Counted from the stretch's first letter, positions 53,432 through 63,432 are shown. The stretch is 64,000 nucleotides of DNA from Methylomonas sp. ZR1 (GCF_013141865.1 NZ_RCST01000001.1:1922001-1986000); one strand, 5' to 3'. A program made the numbers and translations. Notes: generated by a model from the letters alone, not told the origin.

Positions 53432-55858
53432 ATGAAGCCCCCACACCTGTCCCCGCCTTGTGCATTACGCAAACTCAGCATTGCCATAGCACTGAGTTTA
53501 CCGGGCTTGATAAGCGTTCCCGCCCAAGCCGCAGAAACCGCCACTAGCCAACCAGCCAGTCAACGTTTTAACATCCCCGCCCAACCGCTGGCTGACGCCA
53601 TTAACGCCTTTATCAGCAGCAGCGACTGGCAAGTGGGCTTTCCCGCAGAGCTGGCCAAAAACTGCCTATCCAGCAACATTAACGGCAACTACACACCGCA
53701 GCAAGCCCTACACATCTTGCTGCAAGGCACCGGCCTCAACTACCGCATGACTGGTGAAAACAAAGCTACGCTGGAAAAAGTAGCCGTTAGTGAACCGCAA
53801 TCGGCAACGACTATGCCAGCGGTAACGGTGACTGGTAAGGGGGTTTATGATTCAACGGATCCTTATAATTCGGATTACCGTTTGCCCAACGCCACTACAG
53901 GCACCAAGACAGATACGCCGATCATGGAAACGCCGTTCTCGGTGCAGGTAGTGACCAAGCAAGTGCTGCAAGACCAACAAGTGACACGTATCGACAAAGC
54001 GGTACAAAACGTTAGCGGGGTAACACTTGGAGCAATTAATCAAGGCGCGACAGATGGTTACCAAATCAGAGGTTTCCAAAATAATATTACTTACCGGGAC
54101 GGAGTTTTAATTCCTACCATTGTCGGCGGTAGCGCCGGAACTAAGCGAGACACAACCAATATAGAGCGAGTGGAAGTTCTCAAAGGGCCGGGATCTATAT
54201 TGTTTGGTCGAGCAGAGCCGGGGGGGATTGTAAATATCGTCACTAAACAGCCTCTCACAACTCCGTACTATGCCCTACAGCAACAGTTTGGGTCATATGA
54301 TTTCTACCGAACCACCTTGGATGCGACTGCACCAATCACAAAGGACGACAAGCTGCTCTATAGACTTAATATGTCCTATGAAAACGCAGGCTCTTTCCGA
54401 GATTTTATTGAAGGGGAGCGGGTTTTTGTGGCCCCAGTTGTGAGATGGAATATCAGCGAGAGAACACAAGCGACCCTTGAACTTGAATATCAACACTACA
54501 ACGATCAGCCTGATCCGGGTATCACTCGAATAGGTAATCGTCCTGCGAATGTTCCATTAGATACGGCGCTACACGAGCCATTAAACAATAAGAATGTCGG
54601 CGATAGAGTTCTGGTTGGATTTAATTGGTCACATGAGTTCAATGATAGCTGGAAATTAACTCATCGGTTTACATCCGAATTCATGGAAAAAGAAAGCAAA
54701 ACTTTAAACTTTGGCGCAGCCAATGCTAATGGTTTGCTTACTCGCAATTTCAACAATGCAACACCTGCATCGCAACGATATTTTACGTCGCTTAATTTGA
54801 TAGGAAACATTTCAACCGGTGCGCTTAAGCATAAATTATTGTGGGGCTACGATTATTTTGTTATCGATGACCAGATAACGAATAGATATGGTGGATCGGT
54901 TTCGGGATTTAATATTTTCAACCCGGTCTATTTAACAGCATCCCCTGCTTTAACGAAACGGGATGATCAAGGATATACCCAGTCCTGGCACGGTTTGTAT
55001 TTTCAAGACCAAATTGAGCTTCCCTACCATTTTCATGCACTTGGTGGACTTCGTTACGACAATGCCGAAGGGATAAACAATATTCTTGGACGTGTCACCG
55101 AATCAGTTGATCATATTAGTCCTCGTGGTGGTTTATTATGGCAGCCAGTCAATTGGCTTTCACTTTATGGAAGCTACACCGAAAATTTTGGTGGCACCAA
55201 TAGTTTATTTAATACGGATGGAACTTCACTCCCACCAGAAAGCGCTCAACAATGGGAAACAGGTTTTAAAACCGAATTTTGGGGTGGGAGGTTAAGAACG
55301 ACAGTATCTTATTTCGAATTAACTAAACAGAATCTTTTTACTGCAATTCCAGGAGACCCCAATGGAAATGGCCGTGCAATTGGCGAAGCTATAAGCAAGG
55401 GGATAGAGTTTGATACTACGGGAGAAATCATTCCCGGTTGGAATGTTATCGCAACTTACGCTTACACACCTTTTGCAAAAATAACTAAAGATGTTGATCC
55501 TACTGGGGGAATTGGTAACCAGGGAAATAGATTATTTTTAGCCCCAAAACATTCCGGAAGCTTCTGGAGTACTTACGAATTTCAAACCAGTGATTTGCGA
55601 GGACTTAAGTTCGGTGCGGGAGCCATCGCGCAGGGTCAAAAAGAAGGCAACGCAGGAAATACTTATGAGTTGCCTGGCTTTGTTACAGCAAACCTAATGG
55701 CAAGCTACCAAATGAAAGTTGGGAGTACAAAAGTAACGACCCAATTCAATGTTGATAACTTGCTGGATAAAAACTACTACGCAGGCACTAATAGTGGAAG
55801 TTTTATCACCATCGGAACACCCCGAACTTTTATGGGATCGGTTCGAGTAGAGTTTTAA
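53432..55858 (+). CDS. TonB-dependent siderophore receptor with STN signalling domain
   Basis: An 808-residue FecA/FpvA-type receptor. The signal peptide ends PAQA; the STN domain (about 45-125: FNIPAQPLADAINAFISSSDWQVGF, YTPQQALHILLQGTGLNYRM) contacts FecR. The plug follows (TPIMETPFSVQVVTKQVLQDQQ, IERVEVLKGPGSILFGRAEPGGIVNIVTKQP) and then the barrel, ending FMGSVRVEF. ATG 53432 has AAGGAG upstream. The coding sequence is GC-rich up to about 53.85 kb and clearly AT-richer afterwards, so the receptor body seems to have a different origin from its signalling domain. The ferric ligand is unknown. Confidence 0.93.
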   Translation: MKPPHLSPPCALRKLSIAIALSLPGLISVPAQAAETATSQPASQRFNIPAQPLADAINAFISSSDWQVGFPAELAKNCLSSNINGNYTPQQALHILLQGTGLNYRMTGENKATLEKVAVSEPQSATTMPAVTVTGKGVYDSTDPYNSDYRLPNATTGTKTDTPIMETPFSVQVVTKQVLQDQQVTRIDKAVQNVSGVTLGAINQGATDGYQIRGFQNNITYRDGVLIPTIVGGSAGTKRDTTNIERVEVLKGPGSILFGRAEPGGIVNIVTKQPLTTPYYALQQQFGSYDFYRTTLDATAPITKDDKLLYRLNMSYENAGSFRDFIEGERVFVAPVVRWNISERTQATLELEYQHYNDQPDPGITRIGNRPANVPLDTALHEPLNNKNVGDRVLVGFNWSHEFNDSWKLTHRFTSEFMEKESKTLNFGAANANGLLTRNFNNATPASQRYFTSLNLIGNISTGALKHKLLWGYDYFVIDDQITNRYGGSVSGFNIFNPVYLTASPALTKRDDQGYTQSWHGLYFQDQIELPYHFHALGGLRYDNAEGINNILGRVTESVDHISPRGGLLWQPVNWLSLYGSYTENFGGTNSLFNTDGTSLPPESAQQWETGFKTEFWGGRLRTTVSYFELTKQNLFTAIPGDPNGNGRAIGEAISKGIEFDTTGEIIPGWNVIATYAYTPFAKITKDVDPTGGIGNQGNRLFLAPKHSGSFWSTYEFQTSDLRGLKFGAGAIAQGQKEGNAGNTYELPGFVTANLMASYQMKVGSTKVTTQFNVDNLLDKNYYAGTNSGSFITIGTPRTFMGSVRVEF

Positions 55859-55931
55859 ACAACCAATTTCCCATACAATCGAGCCTTAAATAGAAGGAAA
55901 ATTTTCAAGCTTAATCTGTGAATTTAGTTAA

Positions 55932-57131
55932 ATGGCTGCAATGGAACTGACACGAAAAAATCGCCGCAAATTCTGGCTAAAAGTACATTTGTATCTTGGT
56001 ATAGTTGCAGGGGCGATCTTCGTAATTATTGGCTTAACTGGGAGTTTGTTAGCATTTGAACTTCCATTAGACGAGTGGCTAAATTCTAACCTTATGATAG
56101 TTTCCGTTGAAACCGGGCATGAAAGTTACCAGCCAATCGATAAGATTGTAGCATCCGGTATTGGTGCCTTGCCGATCATTGGCAAAGCGATCAGCCTTGA
56201 TTTCCCACGACGCGACGGACTTGCGTTTGCTCTGTGGTTTGAACAGCCATCACCCGATGCGAGCTATCTGGAAAGACATCAAATTTTTATCAATCCCTAT
56301 ACAGCAGAAGTAACTGGGCAGCGGTTATTAATCGATTTTGAACGGATATGGCGCGATCCGTTTAAGGATTTTATTTTGCGCTTGCATTATTCATTGGGTC
56401 TGGCGAAAGCAGGGATGAATATCGTGGGTTTTATAGGCTTGGGTTTATTGTTTTCTGTTTTGACAGGCTTAATTTTGTGGTGGCCAACCCCCGGTAAATT
56501 TAGAAACTCACTGACAATCAAGAAAAACGCGAGCGTTGAACGATTAACTTTCGATTTGCATAAGACTTTTGGTTTTTATAGCGCAATTGTTCTTCTATTT
56601 TTGATTTTATCGGGTGTGTATTTAATTTTTCCGGAATACGGTCGCGGCTTAATAAGCGTATTTTCTCCGGTTTCTCCAGCGTGGCCCAACATTAAGAGTG
56701 TTTTGCAAGAGCATAATCAAGTACCAATCAGTTTTTCTCGAGTTTTAGAGATCACCGACATGCGCTACCCTGATGGGGAATATCGGCGAATTGATTTTCC
56801 GCAAGATAAGCAAGGTGTGTATCTGGTAAGTAAGCGAGAATTTGATGAACCCAATCAAAAGCATTCGTTTCGACGCCTTTGGATCGATCAATACAGCGGA
56901 GAAATTATTCATATTCAGGATAGAACCACACGCAGTGCCGGAGATGCTTTTGTTGATTGGCTCTATCCGTTACACAGTGGCGAAGCACTTGGTTTGCTTG
57001 GACAGCTTATTATTTTAATTTCTGGATTTGTGCCGTTAGTGCTTTATTTAACTGGTTTTATTCGTTGGCTGCAAAAACGCCGGGCAAAATTAGCCGCCGC
57101 CGTTATTCAGGCCAAGAAAAATCCCGACTAA
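55932..57131 (+). CDS. PepSY-associated membrane protein (putative siderophore-iron reductase)
   Basis: A 399-residue membrane protein of the PepSY-TM/PiuB family with four helices: about 17-41 (LGIVAGAIFVIIGLTGSLLAFE), 157-180 (GFIGLGLLFSVLTGLILWWPTPGKF), 205-228 (FYSAIVLLFLILSGVYLIF) and 354-377 (LGLLGQLIILISGFVPLVLYLTGFIRWLQKRR). Conserved His residues in HLYLG, DLHKTFGFYS, LRLHYSLG and PLHSGEALG may carry haem. Such proteins sit beside siderophore receptors and are thought to reduce or release iron in the inner membrane. Its codons are AT-rich like the receptor body before it, so the two appear to have arrived together. Confidence 0.88.
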   Translation: MAAMELTRKNRRKFWLKVHLYLGIVAGAIFVIIGLTGSLLAFELPLDEWLNSNLMIVSVETGHESYQPIDKIVASGIGALPIIGKAISLDFPRRDGLAFALWFEQPSPDASYLERHQIFINPYTAEVTGQRLLIDFERIWRDPFKDFILRLHYSLGLAKAGMNIVGFIGLGLLFSVLTGLILWWPTPGKFRNSLTIKKNASVERLTFDLHKTFGFYSAIVLLFLILSGVYLIFPEYGRGLISVFSPVSPAWPNIKSVLQEHNQVPISFSRVLEITDMRYPDGEYRRIDFPQDKQGVYLVSKREFDEPNQKHSFRRLWIDQYSGEIIHIQDRTTRSAGDAFVDWLYPLHSGEALGLLGQLIILISGFVPLVLYLTGFIRWLQKRRAKLAAAVIQAKKNPD

Positions 57132-57365
57132 GTCCGCTGCTAAACGACCGATACTCGCGCACCGACAGCGGTATTCCCATCGTCTTGCCGCCGCCCTGTA
57201 ATGTCAGCGATTTCCCGATGGCAGCCAAAGCTATATAACATAGTTTAATTTAATCGACCGCTTTCCACCCTTCATCAAACCGCTTAAGCCATTGAATAAT
57301 CATAGCAGCCGAAAATCGGGCATGATTCCGGCTTGCCATTGCGCACCATTAAACTTCACGCCGAC

Positions 57366-57878
57366 ATGCCCAATCGCCATATTCGCCTATTGGACTTTCT
57401 ATTCCAAAGACACAACAAGGAACTGCTGGTGTTCGCCGAACAACGGGCCGGCCGCCAACATGCCGAGGATCTGGTTCAGGATGCTTATCTCAGGCTCTTG
57501 CAGCACGGCAACACCGACGCCATCGACAATCACCGCGCCTACCTGTATCGCATCACCGCCAACCTGAGCGGCGACCTACACAGACGCGAGCAAATCGTCC
57601 CTTTCGTCAACGACGAAGAATCGGAAACGGACGCTGTAGCCTGCCCGATGCCGCAACCCGATGCCGTCGCCGAAAGCCGGGAACGCCTGCGAATTTGCCT
57701 GCACGCGCTGGACAGCCTGCCGGAAATTGTTCGTACCGTGTTTCTGCTACACCGCGTCGACGGTCTGACCTATCCCGAAATCGCCAAGGCTTTCGCTATC
57801 CCGCCGCGCACCGTCGAGCGCTATTGCATCAAGGCGTTGGCCCACTGTAGCAAATCCGTCAGCCAGGACATCGATTAA
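57366..57878 (+). CDS. ECF sigma factor, FecI type
   Basis: A 170-residue ECF sigma factor of the second iron cassette. Region 2 is LLDFLFQRHNKELLVFAEQRAGRQHAEDLVQDAYLRLLQ plus NHRAYLYRITANLSGDLHRRE; region 4 is ALDSLPEIVRTVFLLHRVDGLTYPEIAKAFAIPPRTVERYCIKALAHC. It differs strongly from the first cassette's factor, so the two are old paralogues rather than a recent copy. ATG 57366 is preferred; a TTG 33 bases upstream is possible. The GC-rich composition returns here after the AT-rich block. Confidence 0.9.
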   Translation: MPNRHIRLLDFLFQRHNKELLVFAEQRAGRQHAEDLVQDAYLRLLQHGNTDAIDNHRAYLYRITANLSGDLHRREQIVPFVNDEESETDAVACPMPQPDAVAESRERLRICLHALDSLPEIVRTVFLLHRVDGLTYPEIAKAFAIPPRTVERYCIKALAHCSKSVSQDID

Positions 57879-57936
57879 TACCGCCAAATTCTCCGCCGGC
57901 CAGCGTAGCCGGTTGTGGATACGATACACTAACACC

Positions 57937-58914
57937 ATGAACCGAACTACCCCGCCAATTTCACCGTCGTTGCACGAACAAGCCAGTCATTGGGTGGTCA
58001 GACTGAGCGCGCCCGATTGTTCGGCTAGCGAACGCCGGGCGTTTCAGGATTGGCTGGCGTTAAGCCCTCGCCATCGCCAGAGCTATCAAAACGCCGAAGC
58101 GATTTGGCGAGATTTTAGTAGCATCGACGCACAACCCGACCCGCGGCTGGTGGTGGCCAGGGACGGTTTACGCCGCGCGCAAATGGCGCGCCGCCGGGCA
58201 CGCCGCGGCCTACGGTTGTCGATAGCCGCCTCGTTACTGATTGCGGCAATAGGCATGCCGCTAGCCTGGGACTGGATAAACACCGACTGTTACTTGACAC
58301 TAAAAGGCCAGCGGCAACACATCGCGCTCCGCGATGGCTCGACGATAGAACTCAACAGCAACAGCCAGGTGCGAGTCCACTACGGCTGGCGCGGCCGCGA
58401 AGCCGTGCTGGATAGAGGCGAAGCGTTATTCAGCGTGGCGCACGATGAAACCAAACCCTTCGACGTCGTCGCCGGCCACGGCAAGATCCACGACGTTGGC
58501 ACCCGCTTCAACGTGTGCATGCTGAATAACGCCGCCACGGTCAGCGTCCTGGAAGGCGAAGTCGCCGTTGCCACTGAGCGGCGGCCCGACCCGCAAACTC
58601 TGTTGGCGGGCCAGCAAATTAGATACGATGCACAGGGCCTGGCGTCCGCGCCGACCCGTTTCGACGCCACTACTGTCGCCGCTTGGCGGGAAGGCATGCT
58701 GGTATTTAAAAAGACCGCGCTGGCCGAGGTTCTGGCACAACTAAGCCGCTATCACGACATCGAACTCCGCGTCGCCGACCCGCAATTGCAAAACCTTAAA
58801 GTCAGCGGCGACTTTCCCACCGACGACTTAAACCTTGCCCTCAATGCCATCGGCGCCGCGCTGCCGATCAAGGCGGTTCGAAAAAACGAGCGACTGATCG
58901 AATTCGAACGCTAA
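57937..58914 (+). CDS. FecR-family anti-sigma factor/signal transducer
   Basis: A 325-residue protein with the FecR plan: N-terminal sigma-binding part (EQASHWVVRLSAPDCSASERRAFQDWLALSPRHRQSYQNAEAIWRDF), a membrane helix at about 96-115 (LSIAASLLIAAIGMPLAWDW), the periplasmic FecR domain (GQRQHIALRDGSTIELNSNSQVRVHYGWRGREAVLDRGEALFSVAHDETKPFDVVAGHGKIHDVGTRF has its landmarks), and a C-terminal DUF4974-like end (LAEVLAQLSRYHDIELRVADPQL). It lies 58 bases after the sigma gene and 280 before the receptor. Confidence 0.92.
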   Translation: MNRTTPPISPSLHEQASHWVVRLSAPDCSASERRAFQDWLALSPRHRQSYQNAEAIWRDFSSIDAQPDPRLVVARDGLRRAQMARRRARRGLRLSIAASLLIAAIGMPLAWDWINTDCYLTLKGQRQHIALRDGSTIELNSNSQVRVHYGWRGREAVLDRGEALFSVAHDETKPFDVVAGHGKIHDVGTRFNVCMLNNAATVSVLEGEVAVATERRPDPQTLLAGQQIRYDAQGLASAPTRFDATTVAAWREGMLVFKKTALAEVLAQLSRYHDIELRVADPQLQNLKVSGDFPTDDLNLALNAIGAALPIKAVRKNERLIEFER

Positions 58915-59194
58915 GCGAGAGAGGGCCAGTTCAGCCACACGTCGAAAAACGCATAAAACGCTCGGCGGGCTCAGGCCGGACGCCGGTTCGTCGCAAGCCC
59001 TTGGCTTCCCGCTGGCCATGGCAACATTCCCGCATACCGCCGGCGATTTACGCCTTACGGAAATAAGTGAATTTACGCTGCGCGCGAAATCGTTACCGAA
59101 AATATTTTTAACCCATCGAAAAAAAAGTGGCGCCTTCGCCATAAAAAACCGCTCTTACTGGGTAGTGAAATCACCACACACCACGGGAGGGCAA

Positions 59195-61588
59195 ATGTAT
59201 TCACTTTCTAGAACGCTAGTCGGCGGTCTGCTGACCGGCACCGCGCTGGTTGCCGCGGCTCAGGAACAAAGCTATCAATTGAACATTCCGGCGCAAGCCC
59301 TGTCCAGCGCGCTGGAAACGCTCAAACAGCAGACTGGCCTGCATCTGTTCTACGCGGAGCAAACCCTAGCCGGTAAAACCAGTACCGCGCTGCAGGGCAC
59401 TTACAGCGCCAAGCAGGCGATAGCAATTCTGGTCGGCGGCGCCAGTCTGAGTTACACCTTTACCGCCGACAATGCCGTATCGATTAAGCCGCTAGAAGTG
59501 AACAGTTTGCCGGCGGTCACCGTCTCCGGACAACGCACTTACGATCTCACCGACCCCTATAACAAGGACTACTCAGTACCCAATACCCGTTTCGCCACCA
59601 AAACCGATACGCCGATCATGGAGACGCCGCTCAACGTCCAGGTTATTCCGAAGGCGGTGTTGGACGACAATCAAGCCATAAAAATCGATCAGGCCGTCAA
59701 ATATGTCAGCGGCGTGACGACCGGCCAGGCGGCGGGCGGTTTGACGGACCAAGTGACCATACGCGGCTTCTATAACTACAACTTGTTTCGCAACGGCTTT
59801 CGTATCGACGCATCCGGCCCGGAAGGCACCCGGAACATGGCGAACGTGCAAAGCCTGGAAGTACTGAAAGGCCCCGCCGCAATGTTGTACGGCCGCGTCG
59901 AGCCCGGCGGCATGCTTAATATCGTCACTAAAAAGCCGCTGGATACCGCGTATTATGCTTTGCAGCAGCAATTCGGTTCGTTTGATTTGTTCCGCTCCAG
60001 CATTGATGCGACCGGGCCGCTGACCGACAACAAGGATTTGCTGTACCGAATGAATCTTGCCTTCGAAAAAAGCGGTTCATTCCGGGAAAACGTGGATTAC
60101 GACAAACTGTTCGTCGCGCCGGTGCTGCAATGGAATATCAGTCCAGCTACCACCGCGCTATTAGAGCTGGAGTACCGCAAGGAAAACAATGTCTACGATC
60201 TGCACGCCCGACCGTTAATTATCGACGGCACCAGGGCGGACGGCTCCTGGATCAATCCGCGCCTGGCGGATATTCCTCGCGAACGGAATTTAATGGAAGA
60301 CAACCGTAATCACGTCGAAGACAAGCTGATCGGCTTGAATCTTACCCACAAGTTTAACGACGATTGGGTATTGACCGAACAGTTGAATATCCAGCTGTTG
60401 GACCGGGACCGCTTGGTGATGTTGCCCGGCACGCTGCAAGCCGACCAGCGCACGCTGAACAGACGCATACTCACCAGCGACTTTTTCACAAACGACAGTT
60501 ATTTCACGACCACCAATTTGACCGGGCACTTCGACACCGGATTTTTGAAACACACCTTGTTGATAGGCGGCGATTATTACCTGCAGGATATGAATTCCGT
60601 CGGTTACAGCAGCACGGCCGCGAGCACCATCGACATTTACAACCCCGTTCATACCGGCAATCCGCCCATAGATCCAACGACGCGCGCCAGCCAGTCGTTT
60701 CATACAAAAACTGATTTTTACGGCATTTATCTGCAGGACCAAATCAAGCTGCCTTATAACGTACACGTCATGGGTGGCTTTCGCTATCAAAATGTCGAGC
60801 AATACGATGTACTTGCCGGACAAATCGGTCAGAAAGCCGATGCGGTGACGCCACAGGTTGGTGTTCTTTGGCAGCCAATGAATTGGTTGAGTCTATACGG
60901 CAACTACGTCGAAAATTTTGGCGTTACCAACGGAAATCTTACGAGTGATAGATCATTTTTACCGCCGGAAACAGCACAGCAATGGGAAGTGGGATTTAAA
61001 ACCGCATTTTTCGACGACAGGTTAACCAGCACCGTCGCTTATTACCAATTGACAAAGCAGAACATTGCAACCACCGACTTGATCAATCCAAACTTTTCCG
61101 TAGCGGCTGGCGAAGCGCAAAGCCGGGGCGTCGAGGTCGATATCAAAGGCGAAATTCTGCCGGGCTGGAACACCATAGCCACGTACGCTTATACCGAAAC
61201 CGAGGTTCTTAAAGAAAACAACCCAAATAACATAAGGGTTGGCGGCGGCTTTCGCGGCGTTCCCAAACACACCTCCACGTTATGGACGACATATGATTTC
61301 CAGCAGGATTATCTGCGCGGATTCAAGGTTGGGGCGGGTCTGGAGTTGGTCAGCGATAAGAAAGCTACTTTCGACAATCACGACTTTAGTTTTGCCGGCT
61401 ACGGCGTCATCGATCTATTGGCGGCCTACACGCGGAAAGTGGCAAAAACTAATGTGACGTTACAGCTAAACGTCACCAATCTGTTGGATAAGGAATATAC
61501 CCACGACGGCTTTGCGATGCCGTTTCAAACCCGCGCTACCTGGGGTACGCCCCGTTCGTTCTTGGGTTCGGTCAAGGTTGAATTTTGA
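59195..61588 (+). CDS. TonB-dependent siderophore receptor with STN signalling domain
   Basis: A 797-residue receptor. ATG 59195 follows GGGAGGG and starts a signal peptide (MYSLSRTLVGGLLTGTALVAAAQ); longer in-frame starts are rejected. The STN domain is at about 25-100 (LNIPAQALSSALETLKQQTGLHLFYAEQ, YSAKQAIAILVGGASLSYTF), the plug at about 125-275 (TPIMETPLNVQVIPKAVLDDNQ, SLEVLKGPAAMLYGRVEPGGMLNIVTKKP), and the barrel ends FLGSVKVEF. It is a clear homologue of the receptor at 53.4 kb but GC-rich throughout. GGAAAT at 59059-59064 resembles a FecI-type -35 element, but a matching -10 is not evident. Confidence 0.93.
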   Translation: MYSLSRTLVGGLLTGTALVAAAQEQSYQLNIPAQALSSALETLKQQTGLHLFYAEQTLAGKTSTALQGTYSAKQAIAILVGGASLSYTFTADNAVSIKPLEVNSLPAVTVSGQRTYDLTDPYNKDYSVPNTRFATKTDTPIMETPLNVQVIPKAVLDDNQAIKIDQAVKYVSGVTTGQAAGGLTDQVTIRGFYNYNLFRNGFRIDASGPEGTRNMANVQSLEVLKGPAAMLYGRVEPGGMLNIVTKKPLDTAYYALQQQFGSFDLFRSSIDATGPLTDNKDLLYRMNLAFEKSGSFRENVDYDKLFVAPVLQWNISPATTALLELEYRKENNVYDLHARPLIIDGTRADGSWINPRLADIPRERNLMEDNRNHVEDKLIGLNLTHKFNDDWVLTEQLNIQLLDRDRLVMLPGTLQADQRTLNRRILTSDFFTNDSYFTTTNLTGHFDTGFLKHTLLIGGDYYLQDMNSVGYSSTAASTIDIYNPVHTGNPPIDPTTRASQSFHTKTDFYGIYLQDQIKLPYNVHVMGGFRYQNVEQYDVLAGQIGQKADAVTPQVGVLWQPMNWLSLYGNYVENFGVTNGNLTSDRSFLPPETAQQWEVGFKTAFFDDRLTSTVAYYQLTKQNIATTDLINPNFSVAAGEAQSRGVEVDIKGEILPGWNTIATYAYTETEVLKENNPNNIRVGGGFRGVPKHTSTLWTTYDFQQDYLRGFKVGAGLELVSDKKATFDNHDFSFAGYGVIDLLAAYTRKVAKTNVTLQLNVTNLLDKEYTHDGFAMPFQTRATWGTPRSFLGSVKVEF

Positions 61589-61681
61589 CCGGGTAAGTCG
61601 CCGCAGAAAGCAGGAGCCTCTCCCGTTCCTTGCGATCGAACCGCCCCCTGATCGTAAAGCTGCGCCAGCTCTGTTAAGTAT

Positions 61682-61781
61682 CGTCATCTCGGCAGGGATT
61701 GCCGAGATCCAAGATCCAAGGACGGCAAGTGTCTGATACATGCATGTCGCCTGGATTCCGGTAATCCCTGCCGGAATGACG
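61682..61781. repeat. 100-bp palindromic repeat element
   Basis: The 30-base left arm (61682-61711, starting CGTCATCTCGGCAGGGATT) and the right arm (61752-61781, ending AATCCCTGCCGGAATGACG) are inverted copies with a few mismatches, around a 40-base centre. Arms of the CGTCATTCCGGCAGGGATT type are common in intergenic repeats of proteobacteria, so it is probably a non-autonomous mobile palindrome. Confidence 0.6.
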
Positions 61782-61852
61782 TTAGTGCTGAAGCCGCCGT
61801 TCAATCGGGAACCGCCTGAGTTCCTTAACTGAAGCCGTTTTTAAAAATCGTT

Positions 61853-63166
61853 ATGAAACCAGCTCTTGAGAATTTAACGTCCTGCAGCGCAAAGCCTCCC
61901 GCACCCAATACCAGTGCTCGACGGTTAACGAAGCTTAAATCCCGTCGTAAAAGGTGGCTGGCTGTTCACCTTTATTTAGGTTTGAGTGCCGGATTGCTGT
62001 TGGCGGTCGTCGGTCTGACCGGCGGCATACTGGTGTTTTATCTGGAAATGCAGGAAATACTGAACCCTGAGTTGTCCGTCGTTTCCTTACCCGCCGCAGA
62101 ACAACGACACTTGCGGTCGTTAGACGACATCGTCGCCGCAGCGGAAAACGCCAAACCGCCAGATAGTCTGTTTTTTAAGGTGTACTACCCACGAAACGCC
62201 GAAGTGGCTTACAAATTTTTGTATTTTGTCAGGGACGACAGTAAAACGAACAGTGGCGACGGCTACTATATCTTCGTCGACCCTTATACCGCGCAAGTCA
62301 AGGGTTTACAGCTTTGGCATCCCAAAGATCGATATTGGGGCCGGCCTTTGGTCAGTTTCATCATGCAGTTACATTGGTGTTTGCTGCTGGGCAAGACTGG
62401 CGCCACTATCGTCTCGATTCTCGGCGCCTTTTCCATTTTATCGGTATTGACTGGCTTAATCGTCTGGTGGCCGTTGACCGGTAAATTTAGGCAGGCGCTG
62501 ACCTTCAAGCGCCGTTCGGGATCAGTCAGATTCAACTTCGATCTGCATAAAATAGTCGGTTTCTATTCCGGCATCGTGTTAATACCGGTATTGTTTTCCG
62601 GTATTTATATGACGCAGCCGGAGCGAATAGACGTACTAGTCAAGCCGTTCTCGACTATCACCCGCCCGAATGCGTACAACGGCATTCCGGAAACGATTGA
62701 TAGCGCCCCACCCAAAGCGGGACAACAGACGATTAGCTTAGCGCAAGTGGAAACAATAGTGCAGCAAAGCTACCCTGCCGGCCGACTATGGATGCTGAAC
62801 GCACCGAAGGACCGGCTGGATGTGTTTAGGGTGATGAAACGAGACGTCGCAGAATTAAGCCGCTTCGTCGGCTACCGGGATATTGCCGTCGATCAATACA
62901 GCGGCGAAATTATCAAGGTCTACGATTCCGGCACCGGCTCGAACGCCGATGTCTTTTACGATTGGCAATGGCCTTTGCATAGTGGCCATGCATTCGGTTG
63001 GCCGGGGCGGATTCTGGTGTTGCTGGCGGGTTTGGCTTGCCCGGTGTTGTATATCACCGGCGTCGTGCGTTGGCTGCAAAAACGGCGGGCGAAACAACCT
63101 CTAAAGTCACTTAGCCAAAAACAACCGCCGCAGGCCGCTGAATCAATTTATCGCCCCCGCCCTTAA
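61853..63166 (+). CDS. PepSY-associated membrane protein (putative siderophore-iron reductase)
   Basis: A 437-residue PepSY-TM/PiuB-type protein with the same four-helix plan as the copy at 55.9 kb: about 41-63 (LGLSAGLLLAVVGLTGGILVFYLE), 184-206 (ATIVSILGAFSILSVLTGLIVWW), 232-254 (VGFYSGIVLIPVLFSGIYM) and 378-404 (HAFGWPGRILVLLAGLACPVLYITGVVRWLQKRR). Conserved His residues are again in HLYLG, QLHWCLLLG, DLHKIVG and PLHSGHAFG. It closes the second iron cassette. Reduction or release of siderophore iron at the inner membrane is inferred from context. Confidence 0.88.
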   Translation: MKPALENLTSCSAKPPAPNTSARRLTKLKSRRKRWLAVHLYLGLSAGLLLAVVGLTGGILVFYLEMQEILNPELSVVSLPAAEQRHLRSLDDIVAAAENAKPPDSLFFKVYYPRNAEVAYKFLYFVRDDSKTNSGDGYYIFVDPYTAQVKGLQLWHPKDRYWGRPLVSFIMQLHWCLLLGKTGATIVSILGAFSILSVLTGLIVWWPLTGKFRQALTFKRRSGSVRFNFDLHKIVGFYSGIVLIPVLFSGIYMTQPERIDVLVKPFSTITRPNAYNGIPETIDSAPPKAGQQTISLAQVETIVQQSYPAGRLWMLNAPKDRLDVFRVMKRDVAELSRFVGYRDIAVDQYSGEIIKVYDSGTGSNADVFYDWQWPLHSGHAFGWPGRILVLLAGLACPVLYITGVVRWLQKRRAKQPLKSLSQKQPPQAAESIYRPRP

Positions 63167-63169
63167 ATC

Positions 63170-63197
63170 CCGTTCGCGCTTGGTCTGTCGAAGGGCA
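63170..63197. repeat. Short REP-like repeat remnant
   Basis: CCGTTCGCGCTTGGTCTGTCGAAGGGC resembles the REP elements near 5.3 and 25.3 kb, lacking the second arm. It lies just after the PepSY gene. Confidence 0.4.
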
Positions 63198-63432
63198 CGC
63201 TCGTTTGGGCTGCGATGCGCTTAACCCGCGGCATATCCGGGATAAATAGGGTCGGGTTAATAAGCCATACAGGAAACCATTCCCCCGCCTGCCGGTCCAT
63301 TTTAAGTGCGAGTTAAGCCTTTAAGGTTTTAATCGCCACGCGGTCCGGGACCGGCTTCTATTGGCAATACCCATAGAATTTATACGCCTCCCGACTCAAC
63401 GTACTTATGAACAGCATCCAGGATGAAAAATA

